A DNA stretch of 64,000 nt from Terebella lapidaria (Eukaryota; Annelida; Polychaeta; Terebellida; Terebellidae). Below are positions 48,126 to 58,995 of this stretch, piece by piece (within the stretch, counting starts at the first letter, position 1; the number at the start of each line of letters is the position of its first letter). Both the position numbers and the translations under genes were made by a program. The notes beneath the pieces are model-generated. The model was not told where the DNA came from. It was given only the letters and a program-made list of their open reading frames with translations, and ran no database searches. The stretch covers positions 43,912,719 through 43,976,718 of the forward strand of contig OX424560.1 of assembly GCA_949152475.1 (NCBI GenBank), written 5' to 3'.

Positions 48126-49262
48126 TTAGGCCAAGGGCCAAAGAAAGGTTACCGGACAATGTTTAATATTTTAGATGTTAGCCAGGTCACTGGTTAAAGT
48201 CAAGGTCAAAAGAATATTCAGCATATATAATATTAAGCATGTATCATGTCCACAGTTGATTGCTAAGCTGTAAATTCAAAACAGAGAGATATTAGCAATT
48301 TTGTGCTATGGCCTTGAAAATGAAGGCAAAAGGTCAAATTCAAGGTCATCGAAATATTCAGTGTATATCACTCTCTATATGTCCACAATTGATTCCCAAG
48401 CCATACAGTCAATAGAGGAGCAAGATATGAGCCAGTTTGTACTTGGACCTTGAAAATGAGGTCAGAGGTCAAATTCAAGGTCACGAGAATATTCAGCATA
48501 TATCATTTCCTATATGTCCACAATTGATTCCTAAGCTGTAAAATCGATAATAAGTGAGATATTAGCCACTTTGTCCTGTGACCTTGAAAATGAGGTCAAA
48601 GGTCAAATTCAAGGTCACGACAATAATTTGCATATATCATTTCCTATATGTTCAGAACTGATTCGTAAGCCGTAAAGTCGATGACAAGCGAGATATTAGC
48701 TATTTTGTCCTATGACCTTGAAAATGGGGTCAAAGGTCAAATTTAAGGTCATCAGAATAATCAGCATATATCATTTCCTATATGTCCACAATTGATACCT
48801 AAGATGTAGAGTCGATAATAAGCGAGATATAAGCCATTTTGTCCTATGACCTTGAAAATGGGGTCAAAGGTCAAATTCATGGTCATCAGAATATTCAGCA
48901 TATCATTTCCTATATGTCCACAATTGATTCCTAAGCTGTAGATTCAATAATAAGCAAGATATAAGCCAATTTGTGCTCTGACCTTGAAACTGAGGTCAGA
49001 GGTCAAATTCAAGGTCACGAGAATATTCAGGATATATCATTTCCTATATGTCCACAATTGATTCCTAGTCTCTAATCTCAATATTAAGTGAGATATTAGG
49101 CATAATGTGTCCCATTATGAGGCATAGGAGAATTTAACATGGGAAAGTCCCATTTGGGCCGAGTTTGGCCAAAATGGCCCACTTCGAGCGATTCAAGCGC
49201 AACGAAATTTATAGACATCATAGAAGTACATATGAAGAGTGTTATGTATCAAAAAGTAAAAA
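48126..49262 (+). mobile_element. HINE/pearl-like element, family 1 (TTAGGCC subtype), 3' truncated
   Basis: Begins head-to-tail after 48122. TTAGGCCAAGGGCCAA, then GGTTACCGGAC. Seven 134-bp units and a tail start, broken by the element at 49267 in an A-run (aaaaagtaaaaaaaa). Confidence 0.78.
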
Positions 49263-49266
49263 AAAA

Positions 49267-50215
49267 GGGCCCAAAGGCTAAGATAGGTTACCGGACAATT
49301 TTGGTTTGGCCATGGCAGCATAGGCAGGTAACAGACCTTGAGATTTACCAATCAAGGTCATCCGTGTGAACTTCGATGTTACCATTACATTATATTATAC
49401 ATGTATGTGTGCGGTATTTGATATTCTATATGTTCATAATACAAAGATATATCTGGGTGGAATCGTTTAGGCCGCTCAGGTCAATTTACACATTCCGAGT
49501 CAGACATTTGGCACTCAAGGTCATCTGATGTCAAGTTCAAGGTCATCATTAGTTGTGCCATATATGTCTTCCTATATGTTCACACTGCAAACATGAACTC
49601 TATCTGCAAGCATTTAATCTATAGAAGCAAATCTGGGCATTTTTTTACCCCAAAATGGCTGTTTTGACCTTTCAAGGTCATCAAAGGTCAAATTCAAGGT
49701 CACCACACAAGTTGCCACATATGACTTCCCATTTGAAAGTGCCAATTTCTAAGCTCTATCCTCAAGCGTTCTATGAGTACAGTCCGGACAGCTCCCATTA
49801 TGAAGGAAAAAAGTGTCAAAAATTTTTTCCAAAGGTTGAAAAATTTTTTTTGCCTAGAAATGGCCCAAAATGGATAGTAATGCGATTTGGGGCGAAAAAA
49901 ATTTTTTTCGCCGACCTGCCAAAAATTCAAAATGGCCGCCACACGGAAACCGGCGAATTTAGGGCAACCAAACTTATACATATCACAGAGGTATATGAGG
50001 GGAATCTTTTGAAACCAAAACCTCAAAACTGATCAGACAGTTTTTGAGAAAATGGCCGTCAAAGTCCAAAATTGAGCGTTTTTCGACAAAAACGGCCGCC
50101 ATTTTGAAAAAAATGCGAAAATCAAAAAGCAAAAAAATAGCTCCTTCTCAAAATATTTTTAGGCATTTTTCTGCAAAATTTCAGAAAGATTCGATCGTTA
50201 ACTTTAAAGATAAAA
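49267..50215 (+). mobile_element. HINE/pearl-like element, family 1 (short-core subtype), 3' truncated
   Basis: Starts GGGCCCAAAGGCTAAG (first bases changed), then GGTTACCGGAC and the leader ttttggtttggccatggcag, as at 24468. Two diverged 159-type core units and a tail (gccgccacacggaaaccgg). Interrupted in 'aaagataaaa' by the element at 50216. Confidence 0.75.
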
Positions 50216-53200
50216 TTAGCCCAATGGGCTAGAAAGGTTACCGGAGAAATATACAGAGTTAAGCCGAGAAAGTTGAAGGTCAAATTCAAGGTGACCACTG
50301 AAATCGCCATATCTCTAACCTTGAAAATGGGATCAAAGGTTAAATTCTAGATCACCAAACTATTCAGCATACATCATTTCCTATATGTTCACTATGGACC
50401 CCTAAGCTGTAAATTTGATAATAATCGAGATATAAGCCATTTTGTAATCTGACTTTGAAAATAAAATGACTGACCTTGAAATTTAGGTCAAAGGTCAAAT
50501 TCAATATCATTAAAATATTCAGAATATATCATTTCCTATATGTTCACGATTGATTCCTAAGCTGTAAAGTCGATAATAAGCGAGATATTAGCCATTTTGT
50601 CCTGTTGACCTTGAAAATGAGGTCAAAAGTCAAATTCAAGGTCACTAGAATATTCAGCATATATCATTTCCTATATGTTCACAATTGATTTCTAAGCTGT
50701 AAAGGCGCTAATCAGCAAGATATTGGCCATTTTGTCCTGTGACCTTGGAAATGAGGTCAAAGGTCAAATTCAAGGTCATGAGAATATTCAGCATATATCA
50801 TTTCCTATATGTTCACAATTGATGCCTAAGCTGTAAAGTCGATAATAAGCGAGATATTAGCCATTTTGTCATGTGACCTTGAAAATGAGGTCAAAGGTCA
50901 AATTCAAGGTCATGAGAATTTTCAGCATATATCATTTCCTATATGTTCACAATTGATTCCTAAGCTGTAAAGTCGCTAATAAGCAAGATATTGGCCGTTT
51001 TGTCCTGTGACTTTGAAAATGAGGTCAAAGGTCAAATTCAAGGTCACGAGAATTTTCAGCATATATCATTTCCTATATGTTCACAATCGATTCCTAAGCT
51101 GTAAAGTTGCTAATAAGCAAGATATTGGCCATTTTGTCCTGTGACCTTGAAAATGAGGTCAAAGCTCAAATTCAAGGCCACGAGAATATTCAGCATATAT
51201 CATTTCCTATATGTACACAATTGATTCCTAAGCTGTAAAGTCGATAATAAGCGAGATATTCGCAATTTTGTCCTGCGACCTTGGAAATGAGGTCAAAGGT
51301 CAAATTCAAGGTCACGAAAATATTCAGCATATATCATTTCCTATATGTTCACAATTGATTCCTAAAATGTAAAGTCGATAATAAGCGAGATATTAGCCAT
51401 TTTGTCATGTGACCTTGAAAATGAGGTCAAAGGTCAAATTCAAGGTCACAAGAATATTCAGCATATATCATTTCCTATATGGTCACAACTGATTCCTAAG
51501 CTGTAAAGTCGATAATAAGCGAGATATTAGCCTTTTTGTCCTGTGACCTTGAAAATGAGGTCAAAAGTCAAATTCAAGGTCACGAGAATATTCAGCATAT
51601 ATCATTTCCTATATGTCCACAATTCATTCCTAGTCTCTAATTTCAATATTAAGTGAGATATTAGGCTTAATGTGTGCCATTATAAAGCATAGGAAAATTT
51701 AACATGGGAAAGTCACATTTGGGCCGAGTTTGGGCCCAAAATGGCCCACTTCAAGCGATTCAAGCGCAACGAAATTTATACATGTCACAGGGGTACATAT
51801 GAGGAGTGTTTTTCATCAATAAGAAAAAAAAGTTACTGAACAGATTTTGAGAAAATGACCGTCGAACTCCAAAATTGGCAATTTTTCGACGAAAACGGCC
51901 GCTCTGACCTTGAAATCAAGGTCAGAGAGCTCAAATTCAAGGTCACGACAATATTCAGCATATATCATTTCCTATATGTCCACAATTGATTCCTAGTCTC
52001 TAATCTCAATATTAAGTGAGATATTAGGCTTTAATGTGTCCCATTATAAAGCATAGGAGAATTTAACATGGGAAAGTCCCATTTGGGCCGAGTTTGGGCC
52101 CAAAATGGCCCACTTCGAGCGATTCAAGCGCAACGAAATTTATACATGTCACAGGGGTACATATGAGGAGTGTTATGCATCAATAACAAAAAAAGTTACT
52201 TAACAGATTTTGAGAAAATGGCCGCCAAAATCCAAAATTGACCGTTTTTCGACGAAAACGGCTGCCATTTTGAAAAAAATGCGAAAATCAAAAAACTAAA
52301 AAATACCTCCCTCTCGAAATATTTTTAGGCATTTTTGTGCAAAATTTCAGAAAAATTCTATCGTAAACTTCAAAGATAAAATTGTTGACGGACGACGGAC
52401 GCATCGCCATGCCAATAGGTTACGGACCATAGGTCCGGTAACCTAAAAAAGTTACTGAACAGATTTTGAGAAAATGACCGTCGAACTCCAAAATTGGCCA
52501 TTTTTCGACGAAAACGGCCGCTCTGACCTTGAAACCAAGGTCAGAGGTCAAATTCAAGGTCACGACAATATTCAGCATATATCATTTCCTATATGTCCAC
52601 AATTGATTCCTAGTCTCTAATCTCAATATTAAGTGAGATATTAGGCTTTAATGTGTCCCATTATAAAGCATAGGAGAATTTAACATGGGAAAGTCCCATT
52701 TGGGCCGAGTTTGGGCCCAAAATGGCCCACTTCGAGCGATTCAAGCGCAACGAAATTTATACATATCACAGGGGTACATATGAGGAGTGTTATGCATCAA
52801 TAATAAAAAAAGTTACTGAACAGATTTTGAGAAAATGGCCGCCAAAATCCAAAATTGACCGTTTTTCAACGAAAACGGCTGCCATTTTGAAAAAAATGCG
52901 AAAATCAAAAAACTAAAAAATACCTCCCTCTCGAAATATTTTTAGGCATTTTTGTGCAAAATTTCAGAAAAATTCGATCGTAAACTTTAAAGATAAAATT
53001 GTTGACGGACGACGGACGCCGGACGACGACGCCGGACGCATCGCCATGCCAATAGGTTACGGACCATAGGTCCGGTAACCTAAAAATGTTAACGCCGGAC
53101 GGACGGACGACGGACGCAACGCCATGCCAATAGGTTATCGGACCAAAGGTCCGGTAACCTAAAAAAGTTACTGAACAGATTTTGAGAAAATGGCCGCCAA

Positions 53201-53353
53201 AGTGCAAAATCAGGCATTTTTCGTCGAAAACGGCCGCCATTTTGAAAAAAATGCGGAAATCAAAAAACTAAAAAATACCTCCTTCTTGAATTATTTTTAA
53301 GTATTTTTGTGCAAAATTTCAGAAAAATTCGCCCATAAACAAAAAAGATAAAA
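50216..53353 (+). mobile_element. HINE/pearl-like element cluster, family 1 (TTAGCCCAATGGGCTAG subtype)
   Basis: Starts TTAGCCCAATGGGCTAG, then GGTTACCGGAG. About ten 134-bp units run to 51640. Then come repeated tail blocks (from 51650, 52020 and 52620), each preceded by a single core unit. Hairpin ends lie at about 52445, 53088 and 53158. The last stretch is another tail to 'gataaaa', where the element at 53354 is inserted. The 52480-52900 block repeats 51860-52290 closely, so part is a local tandem duplication. Confidence 0.72.
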
Positions 53354-55160
53354 TTAGCCCAAGGGCTAAGAAAGGTTACCGGACAATATACATTTTAGAT
53401 ATTAGCCTTTTGTCCAGTGACCTTGAAAATAATTTTTCAACAAATATATCACTTCTAGTATGTCCACAATAAATTCCTAAGCTGTAAAGTCGATAATAAG
53501 TGAGATATTAGCCATTCTGTGATCGGTGATGTGACCTAGAAAATGAGGTCAAAGTTCAAGTTCATGAAAAGATTCAGTATATCATTCCTCTATATTCGCA
53601 ATTGATTCCTAAGCTGTAAAGATGATAATAAGCGACATATTAGCCATTTTGTTCTCTGACCTTGAAAATTGGATCAAAGGTCAAATTCTAGATCACCAAA
53701 ATATTCAGCATACATCATTTCCTATGGACCCCTAAGCTGTCCATGTTCACTATGGACCCCTAAGCTGTGAATTTGATAATAAGAGAGATATAAACCATTT
53801 TGTATTCTGACCTTGAAAATAAAATGACTGGCCTTGAAATTTAGGTCGAAGGTCAAATTCAAGGTCATGAGAATATTCAGAATATATCATTTCTTATATG
53901 TTCACAATTGATTCCTAAGCTGTAAAGTTGATAATAAGCAAGATATTAGCCATTTTGTCCTGTTGACCTTGAAAATGAGGTCAAAAGTCAAATTCAAGGT
54001 CACTAGAATATTCAGCATATATCATTTCCTATATGTTCACAATTGATTCATAAGGCATAAAGTCACTAATAAGCAAGATATTGGCCATTTTGTCCTGTGA
54101 CCTTGAAAATGAGGTCAAAGGTCAAATTCAAGGTCACAAAAATATTCAGCATATATCATTTCCTATATGTTCACAATTGATTGCTAAGCTGTAAAGTCGG
54201 TAATAAGCGAGATATTAGCAATTTTGTCCTGTGACCTTGGAAAAGAGGTCAAGGTCATATTCGAGGTCACGAGAAAATTCAGCATATATCATTTCCTATA
54301 TGTTCACAATGTATTCCTAAGCTGTAAAGTCGATAATAAGCGAGATATTAGCCATTTTGTCATGTGAACTTGAAAATGAGGTCAAAGGTCAAATTCAAGG
54401 TCATGAGAATATTCAGCATATATCATTTCCTATATGTTCACAATTGAATCCTAAGCTGTAAAGTCGATAATAAGCGAGATATTAGCCATTTTGTCCTGTG
54501 ATCTTGAAAATGAGGTCAAAGGTCAAATTCAAGGTCACGACAATATTCAGCATATATCATTTCCTATATGTCCACAATTGATTCCTAGTCTCTAATCTCA
54601 ATATTAAGTGAGATATTAGGCTTAATGTGTCCCATTATAAAGCATAGGAGAATTTAACATGGGAAAGTCCCATTTGGGCCGAGTTTGGGCCCAAAATGAC
54701 CCACTTCGAGCGATTCAAGGGCAACGAAATTTATACATGTCACAGAAGTACATATGAGGAGTGTTATGCATGAATAAGAAAAAAAGTTACTGAACAGATT
54801 TTGAGAAAACGACAGCCAAAGTCCAAAATTGGCCATTTTTCGACGAAAACGGCCGCCATTTTGAAATAATTGCGAAAATCAAAAAACTAAAAAATACCAC
54901 CCTCTCGAAATATTTTTAGGCATTTTTGTGCAAAATTTCAGAAAAATTCGATCGTAAACTTTAAAGATAAAAATGTAGACGGACGACGACGGACGACGAG
55001 GACGACGAGGACGACGACGACGACGACGGACGCAACGCCACGGCAATAGGTTATCGGACCAAAGGTCCGGTAACCTAAAAATGTAGACGGACGACGACGG
55101 ACGACGACGACGGACGCAACGCCACGGCAATAGGTTATCGGACCAAAGGTCCGGTAACCT
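53354..55160 (+). mobile_element. HINE/pearl-like element, family 1, duplicated 3' end
   Basis: Starts TTAGCCCAAGGGCTAAG, then GGTTACCGGAC. About nine core units nearly match those at 15174 and 41895. Tail, a (GAC)n/(GAGGAC) microsatellite and hairpin to about 55078. A second microsatellite-plus-hairpin module ends at 55160. Confidence 0.8.
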
Positions 55161-55164
55161 AATA

Positions 55165-55690
55165 ACTGGCATGTACCTACGGTAGCCATGGTGACTTTAC
55201 ATGATAAAATACTAGTAAACTGGCATGTACCTATGGTAACCATGGTGACGGTACACGATAGAGTGAACTGCCATGTACCTGTGGTAACCATGGTGACTGC
55301 ACAAGACAAAGTGAACTGCCATGTACCTGTGGTAACCATGGTGATTGCACATGATAGTGTGGACTGCCATGTACCTGTGGTAACCATGGTGACTGCACAA
55401 GACAAAGTGAACTGCCATGTACCTGTGGTAACCATGGTGACTGCACACAATAGTGTGGACTGCCATGTACCTGTGGTAACCATGGTGACTGCAACGATAG
55501 AGTGGACTGCCATGTACCTGTGGTAACCATGGTGACTGCAACGATAGAGTGGTCTGCCATGTACCTGTGGTAACCATGGTGACTGCACACAATAGTGTGG
55601 ACTGCCATGTACCTGTGGTAACCATGGTGACTGCACACGATAGAGTGGTCTGCCATGTACCTGTGGTAACCATGGTAACTGTACAGGTCT
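55165..55690. repeat. 47/48-bp minisatellite with GGTAACCATGG palindromes
   Basis: About eleven units (ctgccatgtacctgtggtaa, ccatggtgactgcac, variable agacaaagtgaa or gatagagtgga). On the gene (minus) strand every unit holds CACAG/GTACAT, a plausible 5' splice site, and a GTTACCATGG-type palindrome. Minus-strand open frames through it (55212-55761) are repeat artefacts. No recognised exon adjoins it. Confidence 0.93.
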
Positions 55691-55966
55691 CTCTCTCCAT
55701 CATTGTTTGATAAAAGGTTTAATTTCCTAAGTTTTATTGGGTGATACTTTTCACGTATCACTCCACCTGAAAACCGGGAAACACCAGGTGAATATTGTGG
55801 AGTATTTCAATGCTGATTTCCTACTTCATGACTGAAGCTCCCTGTTAACGATGGTTACCAGCTTCCCAGAACATGACCAAGTGCTGTCAGGAAAGTTTCT
55901 ATCAGGAAGCGAGCCAAACGAAAAAGCTGCATCTGCTTATCATAGAAATATAAAACAAAGCACCAA
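55691..55966. other. Intron sequence
   Basis: Non-repetitive. A minus-strand acceptor-like GGTTTTCAG lies near 55772, and an open stretch leads into the minisatellite. It is too weak to call an exon. Confidence 0.45.
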
Positions 55967-56690
55967 GGGTGTTGTAGCTTACCGGCAAACATGCTACATG
56001 CATTGAGCCATAACACTGTTAGTGGTCAGAGGTTAAGTTCAAGGTCACCAACAGATCCACCATATACATGATATATGGATCTCTATAAACAAGTAATACA
56101 ACCATAACCAACAGCTATCTGTCATCTTTTCATCTTCAGAGTCCAGTTTACACATAAATTTCAGGATAGATGCAACCTTCTGAGTTACGACTCAAGGTCG
56201 TCTGAGATCAACCTCAAGGTCACCAAAAAATGCACTATATAAGACTTCCTATATGTTCATAATGCAAATGCTAGGCTCTATGCGTAAGTATTTTAGCCCC
56301 AGAGGCCAAATTACACATTTCGTATTAGATGCAACATTATGATCTAGCACTTAAGGTCATTTGAGGTCAAGTTCTAGGTCACCATAGATGTGCTATATTT
56401 GACTTCCTATATGGTCATAACATAAACATTTATAAGCTCTATCTTCAAACATTTTGTCTGTAGCGGCCAATTTATATATTTCAGGTCCCTGTGACCTTGA
56501 GATTCAGCTTTCAAGGTCATCTGAGGTCAAGTTCAAGGTCACCAAAAAATGTGGCATATGTGTATACATGATATATATGACTTCTCATGAGCTCATAACA
56601 CAATCCTAAACTGTATGTGCAAGCGTTTAAGCCTCAGAGGCCAAGTTACACATTTCCCTGGAGTGTAATCTAACACCTAACTTTATTATA
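55967..56690 (+). mobile_element. HINE fragment, family 2, with about 160-bp core units
   Basis: 5' end: AGCACC/GGTGTT hairpin, then TAGCTTACCGGC. About four diverged units follow, each with GAGGTCAAGTTCAAGGTCAC, gacttcctatatg and cataatacaa, related to the 159-bp core at 14001. No 3' hairpin; truncated. Confidence 0.7.
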
Positions 56691-56723
56691 CATGTTATAC
56701 AGTAAACTATACTTAATAAAGTA

Positions 56724-57524
56724 TTACCGTAATTATTCAATTAGTTTGAACACTCTAATAATTCGAACACCAAAAACTATTCAAGAAAATAATTTTTAAA
56801 TTGACTTGTTTAGTTCGAACAGTCAAATTTACGATCAAAATTGCGATTGAAACAACGAACGAAATCAACTTGTCAGCTGCCAAAACGTACAATTCACCAG
56901 GTGGAAGCACTACGAAATGAGTAATCAGCGATATATTCGACAGGTGGCAGTGTGTGGGATTACCAATGCCAGGGCATGACAAAGAGCGCAGACCTCATAG
57001 TGCCAGGCGGTTTGCAGGCCATTGAAGATTTTCCAAGTCTAGTGACTTGATTGCACATGCAATATGACTAGAATCTAGTATAAATGCGAGATTATAAATT
57101 GACCTATCCCAAATCCAGTTTGTCCGAGTCTTTTTACGTCATTTCCGACGTATTCTGCAAAACGTTAATATTGGCCAAAGAGAAGTCTTCTGACGTAATT
57201 TGTGAAACTCGGACAACTTTGGGGGGCATTTGGGATAGGTTAATTACAGTTACCTGACGATTTAGCAGCCAGTTATTCAAGTTTTTTTTTTAAATGCTAG
57301 TTGTCTGCAGTTAACCTATCAATCGTACAGGCCCTAACCAGCCAGCATGAGCGGCATCTGTCAACTCGCGTAGGCCTATCTGCCATGGCATGATCGATCT
57401 GGGTTTGGATTTTTTTTTCGTTTTTTTTTTCGTTGACAGACGATTTTATCGTGAATCTAATAATTCGTACATTTCAAAATTTAATTATTTTTAGCTGTTC
57501 GAACTAATTGAATAATTACGGTAA
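56724..57524. mobile_element. Non-autonomous DNA transposon (Tc1/mariner-like MITE) with TA duplication
   Basis: Terminal inverted repeats of about 29 bp (TTACCGTAATTATTCAATTA then gtttgaaca; right end its complement with one mismatch), flanked by TA on both sides (56722-56723, 57525-57526). About 0.8 kb with no transposase frame. Carries a smaller foldback element at 57102-57240. Confidence 0.85.
57102..57240. mobile_element. Small foldback MITE nested in the larger one
   Basis: 139 bp with imperfect inverted arms (ACCTATCCCAAAT ... TGTCCGAGT ... TACGTCA on the left, the complement on the right). Could fold almost end to end. Target duplication not clear. Confidence 0.7.
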
Positions 57525-57526
57525 TA

Positions 57527-57903
57527 TACAGTGTGATATAGCAGTAAATAGCTCTAAAGGTCCAGAAATAACATTGACTTTGCTCCATAATCAAATTAAC
57601 CAAATTCTGCCCTATACACATGCTACATGGTTTTATTCTGCCTGCTTTCGTCTCCTAAAAAATGACCAAGAACAAAATGAAGCCACGTATACGGCGGTAT
57701 TTGGTTTACTGAGCACATGGATCTTTCCTGCTTACCAATAGATGATTTTATTGGGATTGATTCATTAAAATGCAGCACATAATAAAACAGTTATCGAATT
57801 TTGCTGTCAGATATTAAGTTGTTTTACAGACTCCTGAAATATCATAATGACCGAGGCGTAAAACTGAAATAAATTAACCATGCACAAGATTACAAACTAT
57901 ATA
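57527..57903. other. Intron sequence
   Basis: AT-rich, no feature recognised. The open frame starting at 57508 overlaps the MITE end and is not supported. Confidence 0.5.
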
Positions 57904-58080
57904 CAGTGGTCCCTGTAAGATAAGACCTCACCTTTTGCAGGAAAAATGAGGTCTTATCTTACAGGAAGTTTTATTTCACAGGTTCATTTGCATGTTAAAC
58001 TGATCTTTGAGGAATATAAAAAGGTCTTTGCAGACAGGGAAGTCTTATTTCGTAGGGGTCTTATCTTACAGGGAAAACTG
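57904..58080. mobile_element. pogo/Tigger-like MITE, 177 bp
   Basis: Ends CAGTGGTCCCTGTAAGATAA and, in inverted orientation, CAGTTTTCCCTGTAAGATAA, flanked by TA on each side (57902-57903, 58081-58082). The CAGTnnTCCCT start is typical of pogo-group Tc1/mariner elements. The internal 'gtcttat' motif recurs. No coding sequence. It lies about 215 bp downstream (minus strand) of exon 58297-58382. Confidence 0.88.
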
Positions 58081-58296
58081 TAGCGCATCGCAACCATACT
58101 AGTCAATCATATATGTACACCATATATTTCTGAGCAAATATTTTCATTGTATTTATGGCTTGTAATGGAATGTATTGACAATGAGAAGACAGATACTTAA
58201 CATTGTATATGTGCAACTTTCACTAGAATTACATGTCTCTGGCTGTCACCTCGAGTTCATGCTATGAATCAAAACAAATTGTTAGGTATCTCATAC

Positions 58297-58382
58297 CTTT
58301 CATGAAGGATGTTGCTGATTTGCTGGCAGAATTCATTGCCCTGTTTTATGTGTTTCCGTAACTCTTCAAATCCAGTGGACCC
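58297..58382 (-). CDS. NOSTRIN: F-BAR domain exon (NOSTRIN-like), first visible exon
   Basis: Minus-strand exon of 86 bp. The acceptor is ATTTTCAG/GGGTCC and the donor GAAAG/GTATGA. It encodes GSTGFEELRKHIKQGNEFCQ then QISNILHE and the first two bases of an Arg codon. The pattern GFEEL...I.QG.EFC..I..IL.ER is the F-BAR N-terminus (human NOSTRIN: YKNLKEFSQNGENFCKQV, from memory). Only about ten residues should precede it, so one short upstream coding exon is missing. It begins in phase 0. I could not place that exon between 58383 and the 59814 repeat; it probably lies past 64000. The intron to the next exon is 34 kb. Confidence 0.9.
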
Positions 58383-58817
58383 CTGAAAATATTCAAAATA
58401 TCAACATGATCAAAATTCAACTTTTCTAAAATCTCTCTCTGATAATATGAAAATAGCTGAAAGAAAATCAGCAAGTTTAAAAAATCCACAAGAATATTTG
58501 TTCTTGAATGCAACGATGCTGAAAAAGATCAGATCAATGTCTGATGCTTAATTACATGCACATTCAGAATCAATATTCTCATGACAAAAATTCTCATGAC
58601 AAAACCATGGTAACAACCGAGGCGTTGAGTTCTGCGATGCTGCTGTGTCTGATGCTGATCCTGCGGAAAGATTTACGCTTTGTTGCTGCCATCCCACCAA
58701 GTTACCATAGCAACCAGAAGTCAAGACTGGTGCGGTTATACGATTCCTTCAGGTCAGAAGCTACATGGATTGTGTCGCCAGTCTGTTACAGAACCAGTGA
58801 AATTTTAGTAGGATACA
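58383..58817. other. Intron sequence upstream of exon 58297-58382
   Basis: Contains the exon's acceptor and polypyrimidine tract. A minus-strand stretch starting MAATKRKSFRRISIRHSS (about 58690-58605) was considered as a first exon but lacks a donor. Confidence 0.45.
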
Positions 58818-58995
58818 TGTGACAGTAGATAATACAGTCCAACGCTGGTCTGGTGAACAGGTGACAGTAGATAATACAGTCCAACGCTGGTCCGGTGAAC
58901 ATGTGACAGTAGATAATACAGTCCAACGCTGGTCTGGTGAACATGTGACAGTAGATAATACAGTCCAACGCTGGTCTGGTTAACATGTGACAGTA
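58818..58995. repeat. 42-bp tandem repeat, four copies
   Basis: Four units (gtgacagtagataatacagt, ccaacgctggtctggtgaac, at) with very few differences. Confidence 0.92.

Noticed and set aside
55188-55761. Long overlapping frames of HGYHRYM-type repeats.
   Set aside because: Readings of the 47/48-bp minisatellite in several frames and on both strands.
58605-58690. Minus-strand MAATKRKSFRRISIRHSS as a candidate first exon of the F-BAR gene.
   Set aside because: No 5' splice site in the needed phase before the stop, and no similarity to F-BAR N-termini that I recall.
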